Translations under genes and position numbers: made by a program
Source of the DNA: Helicobacter sp.
GTDB taxonomy: Bacteria; Campylobacterota; Campylobacteria; Campylobacterales; Helicobacteraceae
DNA length: 25,663 nucleotides
Assembly: GCA_022766795.1 (NCBI GenBank)
Contig: JALEPE010000055.1
Span: 1 to 25,663 of the forward strand
Reading direction: 5' to 3'
Notes under the pieces: model-generated
Told to the model about the DNA's origin: nothing
Database searches by the model: none
Seen by the model: the letters and a program-made list of their open reading frames with translations, nothing else
Shown: positions 8,437 through 16,125 of the stretch, piece after piece
How positions within the stretch are numbered: position 1 is the stretch's first letter
Layout of the letters: the number at the start of each line of letters is the position of its first letter

Positions 8437-8442
8437 TAAAAT
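8437..8442 (+). promoter_or_regulatory. Putative -10 box for serS operon
   Basis: TAAAAT preceded directly by TG stands 27 bases before the serS ATG, in a very AT-rich stretch as is usual for Helicobacter sigma-70 promoters, which often lack a clear -35. The serS ribosome binding site is GGGGA about 6 bases before the ATG. Confidence 0.35.
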
Positions 8443-8468
8443 CAGTCCATTTAATATTTGGGGAATAT

Positions 8469-9746
8469 ATGATTGATTTAAAACTTCTTGTAAATGATTT
8501 TGATGCTGTTGTGAAGAAACTATCTAAACGCAATATGGACGCGACTTTGCTAGGTACATTGCGTGAGACGAGTTTAAATTATAAGGAAAGAAAGATTGCC
8601 CTAGAAGAGTTGCAAGCACAGCAAAACGCAAAAACAAAGCTTTTTGCTAAATGTAAGCAAGAAGGTGGCGATGTGGAATCCCTAAAAGCTGAATGCGATA
8701 TGTTAAAAGCAAAGATTGAAATGTATGCAAAAGAATTGGAATTATGGGAAAATAATTTAAAAGAGCTAACTTATGCGATTCCAAATATTCCCGATTCCAA
8801 AACTCCAGATGGTAAAGATGAGCGCGATAATGTAGAGATTAAAAAGGTGCTAGATCCAACGCATTTTCATTTTAAGCCTAAAGAACATTGGGAATTAGCC
8901 GAGCAAAATGGTTGGATTGACTTTGAACGCGGAGTGAAGCTCGCAAAAAGCCGCTTTAGTGTATTTATGGGAATGGGGGCAAAATTAGAGCGCGCACTCA
9001 TTAATTATATGCTTGACTTTAACACTGCGCGAGGGTTTAGCGAGGTTGGCACGCCAGCGATTGCGAATGCGCAAACGCTTTTTGGAACAGGGCAGCTGCC
9101 GAAGTTTGAGGAAGATTTATTTAAAATCTCTGATTTTAAAGATGAAGAGAATGGTAAGGGACACGCATTGTATTTGATTCCAACAGCAGAGGCTACATTA
9201 ACAAATCTTTATAGTGATGAAATCTTAAAAGAAGATATGCTGCCTCTAATGCTAACAGCTTATACGCCTTGCTTTAGAAAAGAGGCAGGAAGTGCAGGGC
9301 GTGATACACGCGGAATCATTAGGCAACATCAATTTGATAAAGTGGAGTTAGTCGCTTTAACAACGCCACAAGATAGCGATATGATGCAAGAAAGAATGAT
9401 TGCTTGTGCTTCAGAGTTGCTAGTATCACTAGGAATTCCTCATCGCTTAATACAGCTTTGTGGTGGAGATTTAGGTTTTTGCGCTAGTAATACGGTGGAT
9501 ATTGAAGCGTGGCTACCCGGGCAAAATTGTTATCGCGAGATCAGCTCCATCTCTAACACACGCGATTTTCAAGCAAGACGCGCAAAAATTCGCTACAAGG
9601 ATTCTAATAAAAAGAATTGTTTGGTGCATACATTAAATGGCTCAAGTTTAGCGGTAGGCAGGACATTGGTTGCAATTATGGAAAATTATCAACAAGAAGA
9701 TGGAAGCATTAGGATTCCAGCAGTTTTAGAGCCATATTTACGATAG
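8469..9746 (+). CDS. serS: Seryl-tRNA synthetase
   Basis: 425 residues, the usual length. The enzyme charges tRNA-Ser (and tRNA-Sec where present) with serine in the cytoplasm. The N-terminal domain to about residue 110 is the long antiparallel coiled-coil arm that grips the tRNA variable loop. The class II core follows, with the serine-site stretch LIPTAEATLTNLY, motif 2 (FRKEAGSAGRDTRGIIRQHQ) and motif 3 (NGSSLAVGRTLVAIMENYQ). The conserved CGGDLGFCASNTVDIEAWLP segment is also present. It heads a plus-strand group with pflB 10 bases downstream, the same order as serS-Cj0390 (pflB) in Campylobacter. Confidence 0.97.
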   Translation: MIDLKLLVNDFDAVVKKLSKRNMDATLLGTLRETSLNYKERKIALEELQAQQNAKTKLFAKCKQEGGDVESLKAECDMLKAKIEMYAKELELWENNLKELTYAIPNIPDSKTPDGKDERDNVEIKKVLDPTHFHFKPKEHWELAEQNGWIDFERGVKLAKSRFSVFMGMGAKLERALINYMLDFNTARGFSEVGTPAIANAQTLFGTGQLPKFEEDLFKISDFKDEENGKGHALYLIPTAEATLTNLYSDEILKEDMLPLMLTAYTPCFRKEAGSAGRDTRGIIRQHQFDKVELVALTTPQDSDMMQERMIACASELLVSLGIPHRLIQLCGGDLGFCASNTVDIEAWLPGQNCYREISSISNTRDFQARRAKIRYKDSNKKNCLVHTLNGSSLAVGRTLVAIMENYQQEDGSIRIPAVLEPYLR

Positions 9747-9756
9747 AGTGCTGTAA

Positions 9757-12132
9757 ATGCCAGAAAAAGAAAATGATAATGTCATTCAGCTTGATGATAA
9801 CTTTAATATCTTAGATGATATTTTAAAAAAAGAGCCAGAAGCACCTAAGCCAGAATCTAAAATTGGCAAACTGCAAGAATATTTAACGCAGCATAAAAAG
9901 ATTGCAGTTTTGTTAGCAATTTTATTTGGAATTTTAATTCTTGCATTTATATTTTTAGTTGGACTCCTTTTGACTCGCGAGGCTAAAATGCCACAAGAAG
10001 AAACGGCTGCGATAATTCCACCAAAGGAATTTATTATCAACAAAAGCGAAGAATTAATTGCAAATGCTGAAAACTTGGAAGCATTACTTAAAAAGGCAAA
10101 TTTTCTTTATACCAATGGCAATAAGCAAGAGGCGTTAGAGTTATATGGCAAAATTTCTAGCTATTCTGAAGTGCTTTCTAATTATAATTTAGGTGTTGCG
10201 CAAATGGAGGAAAAATCTTATGCGGAGGCGTTGAAATCTTTTCAAAAAGCAATTGATATTAACGAGGATCGCGTTATTAGTGCATTAAATGCGGCAGTTT
10301 GTTCCTTGCATTTAGGTGAGTCATTAAAATATCGCTATTATTTACAATTAGCGCAAACTTATCTTCCGTATTCTGGGAATTTACCCTTATATTCTTATTT
10401 GTATGCAATCACTAATTTTTATTTAGGCAATTATTTAGAGGCATTTTCAGCACTTTTGCATAGAAGTTCAGGATATTATGAAAGAGAGAATAATTTACTC
10501 CTAGCGTATTTATATGCGTATTTTGATAATAATTACAAGGCGATTGATGCGCTTAGTAAAAATAGCACTGAACCTAAAAATTGGTTTAATTTAGCCTTGC
10601 TTTACGCACGGATTGGGGATTATCCGCGCGCAAATACCTTATTACTGCAAAGTATTGATAACTTTGGTAGGACGCCGGAGGCGGATTTTGCGCTAATGCT
10701 TGTTAAAATGAAATTACCAGAATACGACCAAGCTGCGCAAATTGCAAACCGCTATGCTAATGATATGGATACGATTAATAAAAATCCTTATCCCATTAAA
10801 ATCACTTTGCGTGATGATTTTTTTAATATTGATGTTGCCCAGCGACGCTTTTGGGATAATTTTAATGATAATAAACTTAACGCATTTAAGATTTTATATT
10901 ATTTTGCGCCTTACAAGGTTTTTAATGCTAGAGAAGCTTTTAATATCATTCAAGAGGGTGGAATGAATATTCATATTGAAAATTTGCAAGAGGCTAAAGA
11001 GATTCTAGTGCGCGGGCAGACGATTTCGCGCGTGAATCGCAATATTGCTAATGCAATTTTAGAAACATTGCAAGGTAATATCCGCAATGCAAATGCGCTT
11101 TTAACGCGTGCAGTGGAAACTTATCCTAATCACTCCATTTTGCATTATAATTTAGGCTTGAACTATGCGCAAATGAATGATTTTGATGCTGCGTATAGCC
11201 ATTTTTTAAAGGCGTTTCACTTAAATCCTACAGATTTACACGCGGGAATTTTTGCGGTAATGGCAGGGCGATTAACTTATCGTAATACAGAGCGGCTAGA
11301 AGGCGAGGTGGGTGCGGAGTTTGTTAATTTTAAAGGTAATGCATTGGAGCAAGAATTTGTGCAATCTTTGCTCAACTTCGCACGCGGTGGAATCCCACAA
11401 CCTATGGAATCTTTAGGTAAAGAAACAAGTAAAATAGCAATTTATTATGCGTTAGATTTTGCACAGGCTGTGCAGTTAGATAACCAAACATCAATGATAA
11501 AATCTGCCGATAAATTAAAGGAAATATTACCGCAAGATCTTATTACGAATCTTTTATTGCTTTTAGCATTAAACTTTAAAGACGACCCCAAAGCCTTATC
11601 ACTTAAACTTCAAAATTATTACCAAGATTCTAATATCAACAAAGACGCATTTTATTATGGGGCGTCTATTGTGCGTGAAATGTATATTGAAATGGCGTAT
11701 ATTATCGGGACGTTGCATTACATTCAGCAGGATTTAGATGAACGATTAATTACCGAGCAAAAAGATGTGCGTGGCGTGATTCAATCTTTGGCATTAACAT
11801 ATTTGTATTTACAAGAATTTGAAAAAGCTTTTACGCTATATAATAGCTTGATTGACGATTTTAAAGAGCAGGATACACAAACATTGTTTCTAGCAGGAGT
11901 GGCTGCAGTTGGGGCGGGTCATTTAGAAAATGCTGCTGTGCTATTGCAGCTTGCTAAGCTTGAAGCACCGACGCATTATGAAACTAGAATCGCCAATGCA
12001 ATTATTTATTTACAAGAAAAAAATTATACTGCAGCAGGCACGCAGTTTGCACTCATTAGCGATAGTAATGTGGTGTCTAAATATTTTGATTTTAAAATTG
12101 ATTCTGCGCAGTTGCTGCAAAATGTGCGCTAA
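9757..12132 (+). CDS. pflB: PflB-like flagellar motor scaffold protein (TPR protein)
   Basis: 791 residues: a cytoplasmic acidic N-terminus (1-45), one transmembrane helix (about 49-72), and a long periplasmic part made of TPR helix pairs. Clear TPRs are near residues 120-185 (SNYNLGVAQMEEKSYAEALK and following) and 455-505 (LHYNLGLNYAQMNDFDAAYS and following). This size and topology, together with the position right after serS, match PflB of Campylobacter jejuni (Cj0390) and its Helicobacter counterpart. PflB belongs to the medial-disk scaffold that holds the wide ring of MotA/MotB stators in high-torque campylobacterial motors. It does not resemble the globular TPR chaperones. The start ATG 9757 has only a weak site (GAGTG), so coupling to serS is likely. 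The assignment rests on synteny and architecture. Confidence 0.75.
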   Translation: MPEKENDNVIQLDDNFNILDDILKKEPEAPKPESKIGKLQEYLTQHKKIAVLLAILFGILILAFIFLVGLLLTREAKMPQEETAAIIPPKEFIINKSEELIANAENLEALLKKANFLYTNGNKQEALELYGKISSYSEVLSNYNLGVAQMEEKSYAEALKSFQKAIDINEDRVISALNAAVCSLHLGESLKYRYYLQLAQTYLPYSGNLPLYSYLYAITNFYLGNYLEAFSALLHRSSGYYERENNLLLAYLYAYFDNNYKAIDALSKNSTEPKNWFNLALLYARIGDYPRANTLLLQSIDNFGRTPEADFALMLVKMKLPEYDQAAQIANRYANDMDTINKNPYPIKITLRDDFFNIDVAQRRFWDNFNDNKLNAFKILYYFAPYKVFNAREAFNIIQEGGMNIHIENLQEAKEILVRGQTISRVNRNIANAILETLQGNIRNANALLTRAVETYPNHSILHYNLGLNYAQMNDFDAAYSHFLKAFHLNPTDLHAGIFAVMAGRLTYRNTERLEGEVGAEFVNFKGNALEQEFVQSLLNFARGGIPQPMESLGKETSKIAIYYALDFAQAVQLDNQTSMIKSADKLKEILPQDLITNLLLLLALNFKDDPKALSLKLQNYYQDSNINKDAFYYGASIVREMYIEMAYIIGTLHYIQQDLDERLITEQKDVRGVIQSLALTYLYLQEFEKAFTLYNSLIDDFKEQDTQTLFLAGVAAVGAGHLENAAVLLQLAKLEAPTHYETRIANAIIYLQEKNYTAAGTQFALISDSNVVSKYFDFKIDSAQLLQNVR

Positions 12133-12173
12133 GCAAAAAAGAAATAATTTGCAAGATTCTTTGAAGGAGTGAT

Positions 12174-12938
12174 TTGACTAAACTTGATTTGAAGTCCTTG
12201 CGTGCATTTTTAGAGTTACAATACCAAATATTTAATCAAGAAAATGCCATAAGCGAGGAATATTTAGATCCTTTATTGGTTGCTAGAGAGTTTAAAGATG
12301 AGAAAGTTGCGCTGTTTTGTGCGTTGTTTGCATATGGAAATGTGAGAGCGATGTTAAATTTCCTACGCTCTTGCCATTTAAAGTGTTTAATAGAATCTAA
12401 AAGTGTGCAAGACGTGTGCAAACTCTGCACAAATAAACCTTACAGATTTCAAAGTAATGTAGAGATTCAAGCATTTTTTAACGCATTAGTGCAAATGCAA
12501 TCTTTGGAGCAGATTTTTTATGCGGGATACAAACAGGGTGGAATCCTAGCTGGAATCCAAAGTTTGCAAAGGGAAATTTATAGGCATTTAAAGCAACCTT
12601 TAAGCAAGGGGTTACAATTTTTAGTTGGCGCACCCATTGATATTGCTAGCCCTACATCGCCACTAAAGCGGTATAATTTGTTTTTGCGTTGGGTGGTGCG
12701 AAAAGATTGCTTAGATTTAGGATTGTGGGAGAGTGTCAAAACGCAAGATTTACTGCTTCCGCTAGATACACATACTTTTAGAATCTCTAAAAATCTTGGA
12801 CTACTAAAACGTAAGACTTATGATTTTAAGGCGGTTTTGGAAGTTAGCGCAATGCTTAGAAAATTTGATAGGAACGATCCGATAAAATACGATTTTGCAC
12901 TTTATCGGATAGGGCAGCTAGGACTTAGTTGCGTTTAA
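12174..12938 (+). CDS. TIGR02757 (DUF2400) family protein
   Basis: 254 residues starting at TTG, with AAGGAG four bases upstream; no ATG or GTG in the frame offers a better start. The protein matches the TIGR02757/DUF2400 family. The conserved N-terminal block is LDPLLVAREFKDEKVALFCALFAYGN and the C-terminal block is LPLDTHTFRISKNLGLLKRK followed by RKFDRNDPIKYDFALYRIGQLG. The function of the family is unknown; its layout of short helices is loosely like helix-hairpin-helix DNA repair enzymes, but I see no catalytic Lys/Asp signature that would prove this. It is the last gene of the serS group and overlaps the convergent flgE by 14 bases. Confidence 0.85.
   Translation: MTKLDLKSLRAFLELQYQIFNQENAISEEYLDPLLVAREFKDEKVALFCALFAYGNVRAMLNFLRSCHLKCLIESKSVQDVCKLCTNKPYRFQSNVEIQAFFNALVQMQSLEQIFYAGYKQGGILAGIQSLQREIYRHLKQPLSKGLQFLVGAPIDIASPTSPLKRYNLFLRWVVRKDCLDLGLWESVKTQDLLLPLDTHTFRISKNLGLLKRKTYDFKAVLEVSAMLRKFDRNDPIKYDFALYRIGQLGLSCV
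12877..12910. other. Perfect 10-base inverted repeat in the convergent gene overlap zone
   Basis: ATCCGATAAA (12877-12886) and TTTATCGGAT (12901-12910) form a perfect stem with a 14-base loop. It lies inside the 3' coding end of the TIGR02757 gene and 15 bases beyond the flgE stop. No T-run follows on either strand, so it is not a standard intrinsic terminator. It may still stop or protect the 3' end of the flgE mRNA. Confidence 0.4.
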
Positions 12939-15222
12939 GCTGAATCGCTTCTTGCATCAGTTGGTCGGCAGTTGTAATGGATTTTGCACTCATTTGGTAG
13001 CCCCTTTGATAAACAATCAAATCTGTTAAGGCTGTTCCAGTATTCACATTGCTAGTTTCTAACATATGGTCTAGAACTCTACCGAATTTTAATGAAGCGT
13101 AACCACTATCTTCCCATGCAAGAAGCGGAGAACCACTGACAATAGCGGTTTCACCATTGATTGTGCGTGCATTCATTTGAAATAAATTACCGCCCGCTTT
13201 GCTTAGACCTTGGTCATTCACAAATGCTGCAATTCCAAAGCGTCCAATAGGTTCCATTTTGCCATTTGTAAAATTAACAAAAATAACGCCGTCTTCATTG
13301 ATGATAACTTCTTTCGTAATTCCTGCTTCTGTGCCATCTTGTGATAAAGATTTAGTGGCGGAATCTGTATAGGCAAAGTTGCTTGAAGTTTTGCCATCGT
13401 TAGATTGTGTTAAATCTACTGCAATTTCGCCGTCATTAAATGGAATCGTAAAAGGCTCCGCATTTGCACTTCCGTCAGCATTAAAGCTAATTTCACTCAT
13501 CACAGGCGTATTGCTAATTAAAATCTTGCCTGTGGAATCGTAAATTTCTGAACGCACTTCCCAACGTTCTGGCACTTCAGGATCTACACTTTTATCTGCT
13601 TGTTCCATTAAAATATATTGAGATTTTAGGGTGAATTTCTCACCTGAATCACTATAAATTTCCGTGTTTGTTTCATAGGTTGGCACTTGAAGTTGTGTGC
13701 TATTTAATCCATTAACACTTAGAGCAACCCACCCGCTTGAATCCTCAATAGGATTTGTATCGCCATCGCCATTAATTTTTTTATACAATGTCCCATTGTA
13801 GCTAATAATGGAATCTTGCGTGTATGTTGTGCCTGCCTCATATTCTGGGACATTTCCAGTAGCCATTTCGCCAACTTCTTCCCAATTTGTTGCGTCGTCT
13901 GCGGGGCTTGCAATCGTTACTGCGCCGGTATCTGGGTCTGTTTCTTCGGTTACGTTACCTGCATCGGTTAGCTTGCGGTAGATTTTACCATCCACTTCTA
14001 CAAGCGTATCTTTCTCGTATTCCTTTGCCTTATTTTCTGTGTAGCTACCCACACTGCTACTATCAATGAGAGTCCATCCGTCTGGATTGTCAAGTGGGTT
14101 GCCAGCAGCAGTCCCATCACCATTTTTTTGAAAGATTAAGCCATTGTAGCGGACATAATCTTGATCTTTGTATTCTGTTCCATCGGCAAAATTTGTAACA
14201 TTACCTTTAAAGGCGGATTCTAACATACTACCACTAGTTTTTAATCCAAGCTTATCTGCGAGTTTTCCGCTGACGCTTAGTTTAATATCTTGCATACCGC
14301 CATTACTCAAAAACAAAGAGCAATCACTAGGGTTGCCATTGCTATCTAGCTTTAAGCCTAGTGTTAAGCCGGTTTGTTCTTTAATAAGACCCATAAGTTC
14401 GCCTACACTTGTAAAGTCGCCACCATAGTTGAAGGTATATTTTGTTGTAGTTCCACCTTTTTCAATGCTAAAAGTTATGTCTTTAAAATTTTTAGCATCA
14501 ATTAGCTTTCCGCTACCATCCATTAATGTGTTGAGGTCTTGAGAAAGGAATTTGTCCATACTGAAATTACCCGCTTCATCGGTTAAAACGTTAATGCCCT
14601 TTGGGTTTTGTGTGCGGTTTAGGTTAATGGCTAGATTTACTTCTGTTGTTAATGTTGGCTTATAATTCAAATTTTTAGGAATTTGCAAAGGTTTTAGATT
14701 GGAACCTGCAAGTCCGGCATAATCACTTTCTAAGTTATTTGTTCCCGTCATTGTTCCATCTGCTGCAATTTTACCAAGATCAATACCATACATATAATAG
14801 CCGCTAGAATTAACTAAATACCCTTCGCCATCCAAGCTGAAAGAACCATCACGTGTAAAATAATTTTGTTGTGTTCCATTATAGACGGGTGCATTAATAT
14901 CAAACGCACCATTTTTATTTAGCCCTACAACAAACCAACCCTTACCGCTATATGCAACATTGAAATCTCCATCTGCACTCACATAAGAACCATCATTTGC
15001 GTTAATGGCATTTGCTGCAACGGTTGCACCATAATTGCGGTCGTTTGCAATGGGAGAATTAGAATTAATGTAATTTAAGTTTGTCGCAAATAGGCTTTTA
15101 AACTCTGCAGTATTTGCGCGATAGCCTGTTGTATTGATATTTGCGATATTATTAGAAGTGGAATCAATCCCAAATTGATGTGTTTTGATTCCACTGATTC
15201 CGTTGTATAGTGTGCCTACCAT
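12925..15222 (-). CDS. flgE: Flagellar hook protein FlgE with three CBM5/12-like repeats
   Basis: 765 residues, near the length of large Helicobacter/Campylobacter hook proteins. It polymerises into the hook joining rod and filament. The D0/D1 termini are typical: MVGTLYNGISGIKTHQFGID and NNIANINTTGYRA at the N-terminus, and DLIVYQRGYQMSAKSITTAD at the C-terminus. The core domain runs to about residue 340. Residues 347-386, 398-450 and 459-500 form three repeats of the pattern Y-x(3)-D-x-V/I-x-x-x-G-x-I/L-Y/F-x-K, a Pro-containing loop and a terminal Trp (W383, W447, W498). This pattern resembles CBM5/12 chitin-binding-type modules. After residue 510 the normal hook D2 strands resume (RWEVRSEIYDSTGKILI). 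AAAGGA lies 7 bases before the ATG. It is the last gene of fliK-flgD-flgE; a second, longer hook-type gene may exist elsewhere, as in related genera. Confidence 0.93.
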   Translation of the reverse strand: MVGTLYNGISGIKTHQFGIDSTSNNIANINTTGYRANTAEFKSLFATNLNYINSNSPIANDRNYGATVAANAINANDGSYVSADGDFNVAYSGKGWFVVGLNKNGAFDINAPVYNGTQQNYFTRDGSFSLDGEGYLVNSSGYYMYGIDLGKIAADGTMTGTNNLESDYAGLAGSNLKPLQIPKNLNYKPTLTTEVNLAINLNRTQNPKGINVLTDEAGNFSMDKFLSQDLNTLMDGSGKLIDAKNFKDITFSIEKGGTTTKYTFNYGGDFTSVGELMGLIKEQTGLTLGLKLDSNGNPSDCSLFLSNGGMQDIKLSVSGKLADKLGLKTSGSMLESAFKGNVTNFADGTEYKDQDYVRYNGLIFQKNGDGTAAGNPLDNPDGWTLIDSSSVGSYTENKAKEYEKDTLVEVDGKIYRKLTDAGNVTEETDPDTGAVTIASPADDATNWEEVGEMATGNVPEYEAGTTYTQDSIISYNGTLYKKINGDGDTNPIEDSSGWVALSVNGLNSTQLQVPTYETNTEIYSDSGEKFTLKSQYILMEQADKSVDPEVPERWEVRSEIYDSTGKILISNTPVMSEISFNADGSANAEPFTIPFNDGEIAVDLTQSNDGKTSSNFAYTDSATKSLSQDGTEAGITKEVIINEDGVIFVNFTNGKMEPIGRFGIAAFVNDQGLSKAGGNLFQMNARTINGETAIVSGSPLLAWEDSGYASLKFGRVLDHMLETSNVNTGTALTDLIVYQRGYQMSAKSITTADQLMQEAIQLKRN

Positions 15223-15250
15223 TCTAAATCCTTTCTTATTGTTTTAGGCA

Positions 15251-16114
15251 TTAACTTTTGGGTTGAAATGTGTGTGCATAAGTAATTGGAATCACCATTT
15301 CACCAAGTTTCAAATAAGGTATGCCTTGGTCAAACATTACACTAGTAACCTCACCGCGCCCTAATTCTGTGGTTTTGTATTGGTTTGTTGTGGAATCTAG
15401 GTTGTATTCCGCTGTAATTGTGTAATCTCCAGCTTTTACATAACTTCCGCCATCGTCTTTTGTATCCCATTCAAAAGTAATCCAACCACTTTGTCCATCG
15501 TATTGACTAATGTCAATTTCTTTAACAATAGTTCTATCATCAGATGTATTGCCATCTGTGCCAACTTTTTGAGTAGTAATCGTAATTTTTGGATTTCCTT
15601 TGCTTGCGTCAATGGGTTCATCAAAATAAAGCCCAAATTCTACTTTTTCATTCTTTTCAATCGTAATGGTATTTAAGCCAGTTTCTGCAATTTTACCAAT
15701 TAAGCCAATGGAATTATAGCCACTTAGAATGCTGCTATCTTGAATGCTGTCGGAGAGGATTCCTAGAGATTCTAACATCTTATTTTGCGATTCTATCATT
15801 TTCTCTTGTGCTTCAATGGTTTTTTGGTTGGTTTCTTGCATAGACTCCATTGCGCTTGTCATTTTTTCCATCGCGGTTTTCATTTTCTCTTGCGCTTCTA
15901 CTTGTGTAAGTTGCGCAGTTTGCGTTAGAATCTCCTGTGTTTCCATTGGAGCAGTTGGGTCTTGGTTTTTAAGCTGCTCTAAGAATAAGCGCATAAAGGC
16001 TTCATTAGAGAGGGAGTTTCTATCTGTATTTTCATCTTCTTTGGGAATCTCTTTATCGGCCAATGGATTTGTCCAAGTTGATGATGTTGATGATGTCGCT
16101 GATGTTGTTGGCAT
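15251..16114 (-). CDS. flgD: Flagellar hook cap/assembly protein FlgD
   Basis: 287 residues, longer than the ~230 typical of enteric FlgD but like campylobacterial ones. FlgD caps the growing hook and guides FlgE insertion, then is lost. A Ser/Thr-rich start is followed by the conserved N-terminal FlgD block (FMRLFLEQLKNQDPTAPMET, residues 40-59, then QTAQLTQVE). Residues 72-117 are a Met/Glu/Lys-rich heptad-like coil (EKM repeated). The C-terminal half is a beta-sandwich/tudor-like region ending with YLKLGEMVIPITYAH. AAAGGAG stands 6 bases before the ATG. The gene lies between fliK and flgE with gaps of 11 and 28 bases. Confidence 0.92.
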   Translation of the reverse strand: MPTTSATSSTSSTWTNPLADKEIPKEDENTDRNSLSNEAFMRLFLEQLKNQDPTAPMETQEILTQTAQLTQVEAQEKMKTAMEKMTSAMESMQETNQKTIEAQEKMIESQNKMLESLGILSDSIQDSSILSGYNSIGLIGKIAETGLNTITIEKNEKVEFGLYFDEPIDASKGNPKITITTQKVGTDGNTSDDRTIVKEIDISQYDGQSGWITFEWDTKDDGGSYVKAGDYTITAEYNLDSTTNQYKTTELGRGEVTSVMFDQGIPYLKLGEMVIPITYAHTFQPKS

Positions 16115-16125
16115 TTTTTGCTCCT

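Noticed and set aside
13887..14428. Short plus-strand ORFs antisense to the variable part of flgE
   Set aside because: They lack start signals and recognisable features, and they lie opposite a well-supported hook gene.
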